From: Dehalococcoidia bacterium
GTDB lineage: Bacteria > Chloroflexota > Dehalococcoidia > Lucifugimonadales > Lucifugimonadaceae
Assembly: GCA_002708085.1 (NCBI GenBank)
Contig: PAOU01000007.1
Span: 52,419 to 97,018 of the forward strand
Length of the DNA stretch: 44,600 nucleotides
Direction of reading: 5' to 3'
A program made the position numbers and the translations under genes. Positions 25,106 through 34,694 of the stretch are shown here, piece after piece (position 1 is the stretch's first letter; every line of letters begins with the position of its first letter). A model generated the notes under the pieces. That model was not told the origin of the DNA and did no database searches. It was given only the letters and a program-made list of their open reading frames with translations.

Positions 25106-26581
25106 TCATTTTGCTTTTTCAGTTTTGAATGTGTTTAAGTATTCAACTATATGTGCTTGTTCAATTTCATTAAGCTTTATATAAGCTTGTTTACTATTTT
25201 CTGCTTCTCCTCCATGAACTTTTATAGCCTCAGAGATTAAAGTTGCCCTTCCATGATGTAAAAAAGGAGGCTCACTAGCAAATCCCCATAATTTTTTCGT
25301 GATCCATTGATCAGTAGGAACATTATTTCTTGTTGCTAGTTGTTTGACTTTTTCATTATTCAACAAATCTCCCATTTTATGTCTCTTCAAATCAGAAAAT
25401 AGGGGAATAAGCAATTCATCATTTTCATTTATTTTTAAGTTTGGATAATAATCTTTTAAATCTATATAAATTCCCTTTGTGTCTTCTGCGGATAAATGAT
25501 CTTTAGGGTTAAAAGGTCCAGGGTCTGAAAATAAGGTGTTTTTAAGTGGCAAATAGGGTCTATGACAATCAGAGCATCCAATTTTTGAGAATAATAATTG
25601 TCCATTTTTGGCCGCTTCTTTTTCAATATCGGTCTTTGGTTCTTCCCATTTAGGTATAGGAAGTAATGCTTGAAAAATTGTTAGAGCAGTAATATCTCCC
25701 ATCGTCAATTCATTAATTACACCATCACCATCATGGTCTTTAGAATCTGATAATAAGTCCATAGCCTTATGAATATCTTCTCGATCTTCGAAAGTTTCTG
25801 AAGATTGCATTCCATGATGATGATTCATTGCGTTATTTGTAAAAACTCTTAGGGAAGGAACTACACCTTTTTGAGTAAAAGGTTTAATGATTAAATCTTT
25901 ATCAACCCCTACTATCTCCGATGTGTCTAAAGTACCATTGGGTTTAGCAGTTAAAAATCCAAACGAAATTTCTTTAGTAATCAATTCTATTCTGACTTCT
26001 CTAGATTCATTCAAAGAAATTATTTCAGCGCTTGCTCTTTGAGCTATTAATTCTTTAGACATTTCTCTAGCCAATAGTTCAACTAGTCCAGAACCAAACA
26101 TTCCTAAAGTGTTTCTTTCATTTCCTATCTCTTTTAGAGTGATATCCTTTCCAAGATCTTCAGTTTCAAAGTCTAAGAAGGGAGATTTTTCCGCTGAAGA
26201 AAAAACGTTAGTTACATTACTTCCACCACCACCAATTATAGGCATGTTATGGCAATCAGAGCATGCGCTAGTTTCAGGTCCAGAAATCCGATTAAAATTT
26301 TCTTGGAATAATTTTTTATCTCTTCTAGTTCTATTTCCAGAACTTTGTGGTCTGCCAAATCCATCTAATGAATTAAAATTTGCTGTAAATAATTTTTCTC
26401 CATGTAAAATTAGTTCTTCTATAGTAATTTGACCAGATTCAATATCTTGTTGTTTTAAGTGGGTTTTTATTGAAGGCTCATCTCCAATGAAGATATTTTC
26501 GTTAGTTTCTGTACTACATCCAATACTAATAGTGAATAGACAGAAAAGAACTAATAAATATTTTATCTGTCTAGTCATCAT
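25106..26581 (-). CDS. Di-heme c-type cytochrome lipoprotein, peroxidase/thiol-oxidoreductase-like
   Basis: Exported protein of 491 residues with an N-terminal hydrophobic signal (6-21) ending in ISIGC, a possible though imperfect lipobox. Two heme c motifs are present: CSDCHN (about 108-113) and CSDCHR (about 338-343). The arrangement with GEKLF, an RRDKKLF segment before the first heme and WGFASEPPFLHHGRATLISEAI near the end resembles di-heme peroxidase/DUF1111-type oxidoreductases. A calcium-type loop DHDGDGV occurs around 282-288. The substrate is unknown; it should act at the outer face of the membrane. It needs a cytochrome c maturation system, not seen here. It follows two luciferase-like genes with a 4-base gap, suggesting a shared operon. 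Confidence 0.8.
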   Translation of the reverse strand: MMTRQIKYLLVLFCLFTISIGCSTETNENIFIGDEPSIKTHLKQQDIESGQITIEELILHGEKLFTANFNSLDGFGRPQSSGNRTRRDKKLFQENFNRISGPETSACSDCHNMPIIGGGGSNVTNVFSSAEKSPFLDFETEDLGKDITLKEIGNERNTLGMFGSGLVELLAREMSKELIAQRASAEIISLNESREVRIELITKEISFGFLTAKPNGTLDTSEIVGVDKDLIIKPFTQKGVVPSLRVFTNNAMNHHHGMQSSETFEDREDIHKAMDLLSDSKDHDGDGVINELTMGDITALTIFQALLPIPKWEEPKTDIEKEAAKNGQLLFSKIGCSDCHRPYLPLKNTLFSDPGPFNPKDHLSAEDTKGIYIDLKDYYPNLKINENDELLIPLFSDLKRHKMGDLLNNEKVKQLATRNNVPTDQWITKKLWGFASEPPFLHHGRATLISEAIKVHGGEAENSKQAYIKLNEIEQAHIVEYLNTFKTEKAK

Positions 26582-26585
26582 ATAT

Positions 26586-27542
26586 TTAAAAATCTGATAA
26601 TAATTCTAAGGAACTATAGGAAGGGAAATCCAAAAAATATAATGTGAAATGCTGTACTCCAGATTCTACATAATTATTTATTTTTTCTTTACATTCATCT
26701 ATTTGTCCTATTATAAAATTAGATTCAATAATCTCTTTAGACTCCTGTCTAGTGGGTACAACATTACCTGCAGTTTTCAAGAAATACCTAAACCAATCAA
26801 TAATTTCGTCATTAATACCTTTGTCAGTAATTAGTATTCTTGATTCCATTGTTTTTTCAATTCTAGAATAATCAGTTCCTTCGTTTTCACAATGAGATTT
26901 TAATATGGATAACTTTCTAGAATATTCTTTGGCAGTAACTGCAGGAATATTCCAAATATCTGCATATTTAGCTACTAATTTTAATGTTCTTTTTTCACCA
27001 CCTCCACCTATCAATAATGGAGGGTAAGGTTTTTGAGTTAATTTGGGAGTTAATTTTGTGTTAGGTGTAGGAAAATGATTATAATCTGGATGTTTATTGT
27101 CTTTAAAAATATTTAGAATTATTTCTATATATTCTTCAAAAGCATCCATTCTGATTCCTACTTTTTCTATCCAAGGAAACCCATATGCATTTTGTTCTTC
27201 TTTATACCAACCTGCACCAATTCCTAGATCAAATCTTCCTGAACTTAAAAAATCTAGTGTGGAAGTCATTTTTGCTAGTAATGTAGGCTCTCTATGTGAG
27301 TATCCTAGTACAAGTGGTCCCATTCTAATTCTTTCTGTTTGTTGTGCAATTACACTAAGAATTGTCCAAAGTTCATGTTCTCCCTTTTCATGGCCTAAAT
27401 GAAAATGATCTGCACCCCATAAAGATGAATATCCTAATTCTTCAGATTTTTTCGCAAAATTAATAATTTCATTAATATTTATTTCAGATGTTTTTGCACT
27501 TGATCCTGAAAAAATTGGTAAACATACTCCAAATTTAGTCAT
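26586..27542 (-). CDS. Luciferase-like (FMN/F420-dependent) monooxygenase family protein, copy 1
   Basis: LLM-family TIM-barrel enzyme of 318 residues. It starts FGVCLPIFSG, then GYSSLWGADHFHL, ILSVIAQQTERIRMGPLVLGYSHREP, LLAKMTSTLDFLSSGRFDLGIGAGWYKEE and PYPPLLIGGGGEKRTLKLVAKYADIWNIP. This is the classic pattern of F420- or flavin-dependent oxidoreductases, with the cofactor-loop GIGAGWY. Cofactor choice cannot be decided from sequence alone. Its start overlaps the stop of the paralogue upstream by 8 bases, so the two are translated together. The shared end (GVQHFTLYFLDFPS here, GVTNFMFWFLDSPS in the other) shows they are paralogues. Substrate unknown. Confidence 0.88.
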   Translation of the reverse strand: MTKFGVCLPIFSGSSAKTSEININEIINFAKKSEELGYSSLWGADHFHLGHEKGEHELWTILSVIAQQTERIRMGPLVLGYSHREPTLLAKMTSTLDFLSSGRFDLGIGAGWYKEEQNAYGFPWIEKVGIRMDAFEEYIEIILNIFKDNKHPDYNHFPTPNTKLTPKLTQKPYPPLLIGGGGEKRTLKLVAKYADIWNIPAVTAKEYSRKLSILKSHCENEGTDYSRIEKTMESRILITDKGINDEIIDWFRYFLKTAGNVVPTRQESKEIIESNFIIGQIDECKEKINNYVESGVQHFTLYFLDFPSYSSLELLSDF

Positions 27543-28557
27543 ACATTCTCCTTAGTTCCGGGATTACTTGTTGGTTAAATATTCTTGCACCATCAAGAGA
27601 AGGAGAATCAAGAAACCAAAACATAAAATTTGTTACTCCTAATTCTATGTACTCTTTTAATTTTGAAATAATTATTGATGGGTTACCTGATACGTTTGAT
27701 TTATTCCAGTTTTCCCAATCTCCAAAATAGTTGTTTTTAGGATTATTTAAATTTATTTCTTTTTTAATTCTTTCAATATCTTCTTCATCTTTTCCAATAA
27801 GGATTTCTAATTCAACAGACTTGTTTAAGGTATTAAAATCTCTGTTATGGTCATTAAAAACCTTTTTTAATTTCTTTTGAGTTTCCTTGTATTCTTGTAT
27901 TCCAACAGGAGTCACATTCCACCAATCTCCATATTTTGCTATTATTTGGAATATTTTTTTGTTCCATTCTCTAACTTGGTTACTTTCAGTTAAACTGCCA
28001 ATCCATATTTGAGGGTGTGGTTTTTGTAATGGTTTTGGATATAAAAGAGGTTCATGAATATTATAATGTGTACCTTGAAAAGAAATAGGTTTTTGAGTCC
28101 ACATTAACTTAATAATTTTTATAGCTTCTTCAAGTTGTTCAATTCTTTCTGAATCTGATAAAAAATCATAACCGTAGGATGTGACTTCATTTTTTGTTCC
28201 TGGGTGTCCTCCATCAATGAAAAAATTAATTCTGCCATTAGTAATAATATCTAGAGTAGAATACATTTTTGCGGTTAATGAAGGGTTTCTTAGAAGATTG
28301 TTGAAATGAATATGGCCCAATCTAAGTCTTTTTGAAATATTTGAGGCCCATGATAAAGTCGTTAATCCTTCAAGTATTGGTGTATCATTGCTCATATTTA
28401 AATGATCTGCAACCCAAATGGAATTGAAATCCATTAAGTCTATTTCCCTTACTAAACTATCCAAGGTATTTGGGTTTAAAGAATTTACCATAGGAGTTCT
28501 AGCCATTCTATCATTCCCGCCAGGGAATATAGGTAAGCAAAATCCAAAATCGATCAT
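27535..28557 (-). CDS. Luciferase-like (FMN/F420-dependent) monooxygenase family protein, copy 2
   Basis: Second LLM-family protein, 340 residues. It begins MIDFGFCLPIFPGGNDRM, then FNSIWVADHLNM, RLRLGHIHFNNLLRNPSLTA, MYSTLDIITNGRINFFIDGG and KPHPQIWIGSLTESNQVREW. In this copy the glycine-rich loop after the sixth strand reads FFIDGGHPGTKNE instead of the GIGAGWY of the neighbour, so the cofactor or substrate pocket differs. The overlap with copy 1 and their tandem order suggest either a heterodimer, as in bacterial luciferase alpha/beta, or sequential oxidation steps. The nearest upstream gene is the FtsX-type permease, 52 bases away. Confidence 0.85.
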   Translation of the reverse strand: MIDFGFCLPIFPGGNDRMARTPMVNSLNPNTLDSLVREIDLMDFNSIWVADHLNMSNDTPILEGLTTLSWASNISKRLRLGHIHFNNLLRNPSLTAKMYSTLDIITNGRINFFIDGGHPGTKNEVTSYGYDFLSDSERIEQLEEAIKIIKLMWTQKPISFQGTHYNIHEPLLYPKPLQKPHPQIWIGSLTESNQVREWNKKIFQIIAKYGDWWNVTPVGIQEYKETQKKLKKVFNDHNRDFNTLNKSVELEILIGKDEEDIERIKKEINLNNPKNNYFGDWENWNKSNVSGNPSIIISKLKEYIELGVTNFMFWFLDSPSLDGARIFNQQVIPELRRMYD

Positions 28558-28609
28558 TCTTGTCCTCTTTTAATTTATTATATTTATATAATCTTTATAC
28601 ATTTTTAAA

Positions 28610-31600
28610 TTATTGAAAAGTTTGTTCTTCTGTGGAAATAGATTTAAGAATATTTTTTATACCTATAATCGAACTAAGAAAAACTATAATTACAGCTGAA
28701 ATGATAATTGAATAATATATTGACCAATTCACTTTCAAATATATTGGGAGATATAACAGAGTAGAAGTTGAATAGAATACTTCAATAAGTTCATTTACTA
28801 AAATTTTCGTTATAAAACTACTGGTAAAAATTCCTAATAAGATTCCTACAATTATTACTATCAAATATTCTAATATGACATGAGTAAATATTATTCTAGA
28901 ATTTATTCCAATTCTTTTTGATGAAATCCATTCTGAAGATCTTGTAATTACTTGAATAGATACGAAACTTATACTTCCTAGAACTAGTAAAACTGGGATA
29001 ATATATAAAGACAAAATGTTTAACCCATCCAATCCTCCCTCTGTTACTTTATTATCTTTTAAAGATTCTATTAAGTTATCTTTTATAAAATATTTTTGTT
29101 GGTTTTCTTGAACAGAAAAATCTAACATTGAAGAATTTAATTTTGAATCAGATTGATTTGATTCTATTGAATTAGAGAAAAAATTTTCAGTTGAAATATT
29201 ATTTTTTGAAGATGCAAATATCTCAGTAGAATTAAATCTTAATGGACCTCTAATTTCTAAAAAATTTATTAAATCATCACCATCTAGAATTATAAATCCA
29301 TTTTCTGAAGGATCTAGTGTTGGAAACAATTCAAGGCTATCTACTATTTTGAGTTGTACATAATGACCGCCTAATTTAGCGATAAATTTTTCTCCTACTT
29401 GATGAAGATTTTCTTTTAAGAATGATTTACTAGTAATAATTGGTAATTCGTTAAATGAAGATAAGTATATGCCTCTGATACCTTCATCTGATCCAGAACC
29501 AAAATTAATTTCCATATATTCAGAATCAGATTCTCCTTCCAGATAATAAAAATTTAAATTTGTATCTATTCCTTCAGAAGTTGGAAGAGTTTGCCAAGAA
29601 TTTGACTCGTTTATAGGAATAACACCTAAATAATTAAACCTACCTTCGCTATTATTTAAATTATTATTTGTTGAAAAATTTATCTCTTTGATTTTAAGAG
29701 TGAATTCTGTTGATAAATCTTCTGGAGAAGTTTCATAAACAAGTATTCCTACTATTTCTATAGATTCTTTTATTTCCTCATCTAAATTTATGTAGTAGCT
29801 AGACCAATTTATATCAGGATGATTTTTTTGATGGCAATCAAATACTTTACAATTAGAGATTGGAATAGTTTCATGTCTTCCATTATTGAATTTTACTCTT
29901 AACCATAATTGCACGTGAGAAGGGATTGGAGTTGAATTATTAATAGTTAATCCTATTGACTTTATATTCTCTTTAATAAAAAGTTTTTCTTGTGAATTAT
30001 TTATTTGGATTTTGGGCATTAATTCAGATATAGATTTTGAAGAAAAATCTTCTCTATACCATATTGATTTTTCTATTAATTCTGGTTGTACTGCAAGGAA
30101 TTTAAAGTCTTTTTTTCCTAATTTCCCGACTCCTCTAAAACTCAATGATTGATTATATTGACTTAATACATCTATATTGATTTCAGTTTTATTCAGAGAT
30201 TTTTCAAGAGGAACATCATTTATTCTGATGTCTCCACCTACTTGGTATGAAAGAGAATCATTAATATGATTATCGACTGTATTTATAATTGTTCTAGAAG
30301 ATAAAATTGTACATGTTGAAATCCAAAATATTAACAATATCCACGAATATTCATTTGGCTTTCTAGTAACATTTATTAAACTGAATCTTAACCATAGAGG
30401 CTTATTAACATTTATTCTAAGTTTTTCGGTAATAAGATTTATTATTTGAAATAATCTTAATACCAAAAAAATCAAACCAAGAATCCAAAACATTGGAATT
30501 GCCATTTTTAAGATTGCTATTAGGGCTATATTATCATTACTGTAGTTTGCTAAATATTGAAAATTTGAAATGAGTGATTCCCAAAAACTTACAGACGCTA
30601 AAGAAATAATGATTAAGTCTATGTAATACCTTTGAAAGAATGAAGAACTTCTAAATTTATCGAAAATTTTCTGATTTTCTATTGAATTGTTTTGAAGGAA
30701 TCTTTTAATAAATATTGGAATTGAAATAGCGATGATACTTATAAATGAAGCTAAAATCCCACTCAAAAAATTTACCGAAAAGCCATTCTTAGATTCATTA
30801 TTTAAAATTTCACTTGAATCAATTATATAAGTTGTCAAATAATTTCCAATAAATGATCCAAGAAGACAGATAGGAAACACAAATAAAAATAACCAGAAAA
30901 TTATATCTGCAAACAATTGTTTTCCTTTCAATCCTCTCATTTTTAATATGTAAAATTCTGAATTAAATTTTTCTCCTAGTTGTAATATTGGAAGTAGTGA
31001 AATGATTAGAGATGTCATTATTAACAAAGATCCTATTATCAATAGAGAAGGCAGAGTATTTTTATAATCATTTAAATTAGATTCTAATCTTTCTGCTATT
31101 GGATTAATAATTAAGGAACTTGGAAATTTAAGACTAAGTTGATTTTGAATATTTTTTATATATTCAATAGATTTTGATGGACCAAAGTCGAAAATTAGAT
31201 TATCAGATAGAAAGAACATCCAATATAAACTAGTTGACCCTTCAGATCTTTCATTTAACTTCAAGAGATCTTTTGAATTTATTGATAAGGGTGTTTCTAG
31301 TATTCCATTTGCATTTACTCGAGGATTTACTACACTGGTTTGGCCCATCCAAAATTCATCATTTTCATCTAAATCAAATATTTTAGAAACATGAAACTTA
31401 AGTGGTTCAGGATATAATGGATCTGGAATATAGATTATATCTCCCACTAAGATGTCTAACATTTTTGAGGTGTTTTTAGAAATATAAATATTAAAAACTC
31501 CTTCTTTATTTTCATCAGTGGAATCTAAGATAGAAACATTTTCAAATAAATTATCTATAGTAACAACTGAGAGACTGTAATCTTTTATAGAAGAAGAATG

Positions 31601-31969
31601 TTGGGAAACATTTTTCTTATATATTATATTTTTTAATGGAGATTTATTTTTGGAAATATCAAGTTTTATAATTTTCGAATTGTCAGTAATGAAACCAGAT
31701 TCTTGATTAACTAATTCTTCTATTAATTCTGATTTATTTGCTAAATAGTCTTCCGATAAAGACGCATTTGTATTATTCAACCAAATATTTTTATTACTAA
31801 CTCCAAGACTATTTACTGTCTTGTTGATTACATTATCTTCTAAATAATTTATATAGATAGTTAAAGATGAAATTATTATTCCTAGAGATAAAGTAGATAG
31901 TAGAAAAATAATTGATATAAATTTAGATTTAAAAAAATAACCTTTTAAGATGCTGAAAGTGAGTTTCAT
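28610..31969 (-). CDS. Large FtsX/MacB-type ABC permease
   Basis: Membrane protein of 1119 residues. One helix at about 12-35 is followed by a large extracytoplasmic domain (about 40-300). A block of helices follows (about 305-430), more helices around 450-520, a helix near 545, a second large extracytoplasmic domain (about 570-980), and three C-terminal helices (about 990-1105). This duplicated plan (helix, big outer domain, helical bundle, twice) is that of FtsX-domain permeases of the LolE/macrolide-exporter type. These act as mechanotransmitters moving lipids, lipoproteins or peptides. No LolD/MacB-type ATPase is adjacent: the ATPases upstream are of the oligopeptide-importer family, so its partner is unknown. 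It lies 22 bases after dppF and is probably cotranscribed. Residue positions are approximate. Confidence 0.75.
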   Translation of the reverse strand: MKLTFSILKGYFFKSKFISIIFLLSTLSLGIIISSLTIYINYLEDNVINKTVNSLGVSNKNIWLNNTNASLSEDYLANKSELIEELVNQESGFITDNSKIIKLDISKNKSPLKNIIYKKNVSQHSSSIKDYSLSVVTIDNLFENVSILDSTDENKEGVFNIYISKNTSKMLDILVGDIIYIPDPLYPEPLKFHVSKIFDLDENDEFWMGQTSVVNPRVNANGILETPLSINSKDLLKLNERSEGSTSLYWMFFLSDNLIFDFGPSKSIEYIKNIQNQLSLKFPSSLIINPIAERLESNLNDYKNTLPSLLIIGSLLIMTSLIISLLPILQLGEKFNSEFYILKMRGLKGKQLFADIIFWLFLFVFPICLLGSFIGNYLTTYIIDSSEILNNESKNGFSVNFLSGILASFISIIAISIPIFIKRFLQNNSIENQKIFDKFRSSSFFQRYYIDLIIISLASVSFWESLISNFQYLANYSNDNIALIAILKMAIPMFWILGLIFLVLRLFQIINLITEKLRINVNKPLWLRFSLINVTRKPNEYSWILLIFWISTCTILSSRTIINTVDNHINDSLSYQVGGDIRINDVPLEKSLNKTEINIDVLSQYNQSLSFRGVGKLGKKDFKFLAVQPELIEKSIWYREDFSSKSISELMPKIQINNSQEKLFIKENIKSIGLTINNSTPIPSHVQLWLRVKFNNGRHETIPISNCKVFDCHQKNHPDINWSSYYINLDEEIKESIEIVGILVYETSPEDLSTEFTLKIKEINFSTNNNLNNSEGRFNYLGVIPINESNSWQTLPTSEGIDTNLNFYYLEGESDSEYMEINFGSGSDEGIRGIYLSSFNELPIITSKSFLKENLHQVGEKFIAKLGGHYVQLKIVDSLELFPTLDPSENGFIILDGDDLINFLEIRGPLRFNSTEIFASSKNNISTENFFSNSIESNQSDSKLNSSMLDFSVQENQQKYFIKDNLIESLKDNKVTEGGLDGLNILSLYIIPVLLVLGSISFVSIQVITRSSEWISSKRIGINSRIIFTHVILEYLIVIIVGILLGIFTSSFITKILVNELIEVFYSTSTLLYLPIYLKVNWSIYYSIIISAVIIVFLSSIIGIKNILKSISTEEQTFQ

Positions 31970-31991
31970 TTATTTCAATCTCAAAGAAGAT

Positions 31992-32861
31992 TTAAGAATT
32001 TCTCCACCCAACTCCTGGTGTTTCTAATAATTCTTGAGTTGCTGAAATATCCAATTTCCCCCACTTAATATCTGGATCAGGTTGAGGTATAGAATCAACT
32101 AATAATTTTGTGTAAGGATGTTGAGGGTTATTTATAACAACCTCTACAGAACCTGCTTCTTTAAGATATCCTTTATACAGAATTAATATATTATCTGCTA
32201 CCTGATACGCAGTAGTTAGATCGTGAGTAATATAAACTATAGATATTCCATGTTTTTCTCTTAGCAATTTAAGTTCTTCTAATATTGTTGCTCTTAAAGA
32301 TGCATCAACCATAGAAACAGGTTCGTCTGCAATTATTATTTTTGGTCTTAAAAGAAAAGCTCTAGCCACCATTATTCTCTGTCTTTGCCCTCCACTTAAT
32401 TGATGAGGAAATCTTCCTAAAGTCTCATCAGGTCTAAGGCCAACTTCTTCTAAAGCGCTTAATATCATTTTATCAGAATCACTCTTGTTGGAAGTGATTC
32501 CAAATTTTTTTAATGGAGTTGTTAGAACATGATCAACTTTATAAAAAGGATTATAAACTTCAAATGGATCTTGGAATATGGTTTGAACTTCTTTTTTAAA
32601 AGTGAGTTTTTCTTCGGAATTCATTTTATTCAATGATTTTCCTTTGTATAAAAGTTCTCCGCCAGATTTATCTAAAAGCCCAGCTAAAAGACGAGCCATA
32701 GTTGTTTTACCGCTTCCACTTTCACCAGCTATACAGGTGATAGAAGGAGGGGTCTCTTCAACTGAAAATGAAATTTCTTTTAGAGCTAAATTTCTTTTCT
32801 TTAAGAATGTTCCACTAACGTATTCTTTACTTATATTAGTTGCTTGTAAAAGGCTTGCCAT
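31992..32861 (-). CDS. dppF: Oligopeptide/dipeptide ABC transporter ATPase, DppF/OppF type
   Basis: Cytoplasmic ATPase of 289 residues. Walker A is GESGSGKTTMA (about 46-56), with the Q-loop TIFQDPFEVYNPFYKV, signature LSGGQRQRIMVARAFLL, Walker B IIIADEPVSMVDAS and H-loop THDLTTAYQVAD. The ADEPVSMVDAS wording and the C-terminal NPQHPYTKLLVDSIPQPD are typical of the F-type ATPase of peptide importers. It follows dppD by 6 bases and should form the ATPase heterodimer with it. Confidence 0.92.
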   Translation of the reverse strand: MASLLQATNISKEYVSGTFLKKRNLALKEISFSVEETPPSITCIAGESGSGKTTMARLLAGLLDKSGGELLYKGKSLNKMNSEEKLTFKKEVQTIFQDPFEVYNPFYKVDHVLTTPLKKFGITSNKSDSDKMILSALEEVGLRPDETLGRFPHQLSGGQRQRIMVARAFLLRPKIIIADEPVSMVDASLRATILEELKLLREKHGISIVYITHDLTTAYQVADNILILYKGYLKEAGSVEVVINNPQHPYTKLLVDSIPQPDPDIKWGKLDISATQELLETPGVGWRNS

Positions 32862-32867
32862 ATTTTC

Positions 32868-33845
32868 CTATTTTTTTGTTTTTACTTTTCCATAATCTGA
32901 ACAGATATCACATTTCTGAATAAAATGATCTTTACTGATTTCTACCCATGGGATTTCTTTTCTATTTTCTTTTTCTATTCTGAGACAAAAACTACATCCT
33001 GGAGCTAGATTTAGCAGGGATGGTGGTAATCCTGGAATTCCAATTAAAGGTCTTTTTCCTTTAGTATCGGGTAAACTTTCTATAAGTAATCTGGTATATG
33101 GATGAGTAGGATTTTTAAAAATATCATTTACTGAACCAATTTCTACTAGTTTTCCTGCATACATTATTCCAATTTTATCAGCAAATTGAGCCATTAATCC
33201 CATATCATGACCAATTAAAACACATGCAGCACCTAATTCTTCTTGTACCTTAGATAAAGTTTCTATTACCTGTCTCTGTACAATTACATCTAAAGCACTT
33301 GTTGGTTCATCCGCAATAATAACTTGAGGTTTCAAAGAGATTGATATAGCAATACAAACTCTCTGTTTCATTCCTCCACTTAATTCATGAGGGAATAAAT
33401 TTAAGACTTTAGGATCCAACTCCACGCTTTCCATAAGTTCTCTAAGGAATGTTTCTCTTTCTGCTTTTTTAAATTTAAAACTATGGTCAGAAAGAGCATC
33501 TACTACTTGTTTTCTTATTCTAGCAACAGGGTTCAATGAATTCATTGCTCCTTGAGGAATCATTGAAATACCACTTAGTCTTGTTTTTCTCATATTTTCT
33601 TCACTGAGATCTAATAAATTAGTCTGTCCCAAATTTATTGAACCTTCTTCTATTATTGCTGGAGGTTTATGAGATCTCATTAAGGCTAAGGCAATTGTAG
33701 ATTTTCCAGAACCTGATTCTCCTACTAAACCTAGTTTTTCTCCTTTTGAAAGGTTAAAAGATACTCCTTCTACAGCTTTAACTGGACCACCACTGGTGTG
33801 ATAGTATACCTTTAAATTTTCTACACTTAGTGCGAAATTTGTCAT
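32868..33845 (-). CDS. dppD: Oligopeptide/dipeptide ABC transporter ATPase, DppD/OppD type
   Basis: Cytoplasmic ATPase of 325 residues. Walker A is GESGSGKSTIALAL (about 39-52), Q-loop GISMIPQGAMNSLNPV, signature LSGGMKQRVCIAISIS, Walker [12 protein letters not shown] and H-loop GHDMGLMAQFAD. The C-terminal segment has PTHPYTRLLIESLPDTKG followed by GCSFCLRI and KCDICSDYG. This cysteine-bearing tail is the usual Fe-S-binding motif of D-type ATPases, with Cys spacing close to the family pattern. Start ATG overlaps the stop of the permease dppC by four bases (ATGA). Confidence 0.93.
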   Translation of the reverse strand: MTNFALSVENLKVYYHTSGGPVKAVEGVSFNLSKGEKLGLVGESGSGKSTIALALMRSHKPPAIIEEGSINLGQTNLLDLSEENMRKTRLSGISMIPQGAMNSLNPVARIRKQVVDALSDHSFKFKKAERETFLRELMESVELDPKVLNLFPHELSGGMKQRVCIAISISLKPQVIIADEPTSALDVIVQRQVIETLSKVQEELGAACVLIGHDMGLMAQFADKIGIMYAGKLVEIGSVNDIFKNPTHPYTRLLIESLPDTKGKRPLIGIPGLPPSLLNLAPGCSFCLRIEKENRKEIPWVEISKDHFIQKCDICSDYGKVKTKK

Positions 33846-34684
33846 ACTTTAGTCCTTAATCTTGGATTAGCTATTCTATCTAACCCTGCAGTAATCATGA
33901 AAAGACCTATAAAGAGCAAAACCATTACTATTATAGGAGGCATGAACCACCACCAAAGTTCTCTTATTAAAGCTCCATAATGAAGGACCCAAAAAATCGT
34001 TAATCCTATTGAAGGTTCATTTTGGGGTCCAAGGCCTAGAGCTGATAGTCCAAGCGAAGCTAATACTGCACCTGCAGAAGCACCAACAAGACTAGCTGCA
34101 ATAAATGGGAGAAGATTAGGGATCATTTCTTTAAAAATTATTTCTAGGTCATTCACACCGTTAAGTTTTGCTACTTGGATATATGCTCTTTCTCTCATTG
34201 TCAGTACTTGGGCTCTTGTAACTCTAAGTGCACCCATCCAACCAAAAGCAGCTATCAGAAGCCCTAACATTGTATTACTCATAACGTCTAGAAGAGACGC
34301 TAAAACTATCAAAATCATTAATACTGGTATGGTCATGAATACATCAGAAATAAATCTTATGAAATTATCTATATAACCTCCAAAATATCCACTTATGAAT
34401 CCTAGAATTGTTCCAACTCCAACTCCTACAAATGCTGCAATCAATCCAATTTTTAAAGTTCCTGGAGTTCCATATACTATATCTGCAAAAACATCTCTAC
34501 CTTGTTGATCAGTACCAAGCCAATGATCTAATGAAGGTGGTTGAGCAGGTCTTCCTGCACCAACATCTGCTCTTTCCCTGTCTACGAACCAACTTCCTAT
34601 AACACCAAAAAATATTACGAATATTAAAGTAATTATTCCTGCGGTTAACATTCTATTATCGTTAATTAATTTTAGTGCTTTCAT
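33842..34684 (-). CDS. dppC: Oligopeptide/dipeptide ABC transporter permease, DppC/OppC type
   Basis: Inner-membrane permease of 280 residues. The N-terminal helix (about 13-35) is followed by the C-type signature HWLGTDQQGRDVFADIVYGTPGTLKIG, then about five further helices. The coupling loop is ERAYIQVAKLNGVNDLEIIFKEMIPNL. The GLSALGLGPQNEPSIG segment is also characteristic. It forms the channel with DppB. The stop overlaps the dppD start. Confidence 0.93.
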   Translation of the reverse strand: MKALKLINDNRMLTAGIITLIFVIFFGVIGSWFVDRERADVGAGRPAQPPSLDHWLGTDQQGRDVFADIVYGTPGTLKIGLIAAFVGVGVGTILGFISGYFGGYIDNFIRFISDVFMTIPVLMILIVLASLLDVMSNTMLGLLIAAFGWMGALRVTRAQVLTMRERAYIQVAKLNGVNDLEIIFKEMIPNLLPFIAASLVGASAGAVLASLGLSALGLGPQNEPSIGLTIFWVLHYGALIRELWWWFMPPIIVMVLLFIGLFMITAGLDRIANPRLRTKV

Positions 34685-34694
34685 TATTAATCTC

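Noticed and set aside
28610-33845. Treating the two upstream ATPases as partners of the FtsX permease
   Set aside because: Their sequences are of the DppD/DppF type with C-terminal NPxHPYT segments, and the matching permeases dppBC are present.
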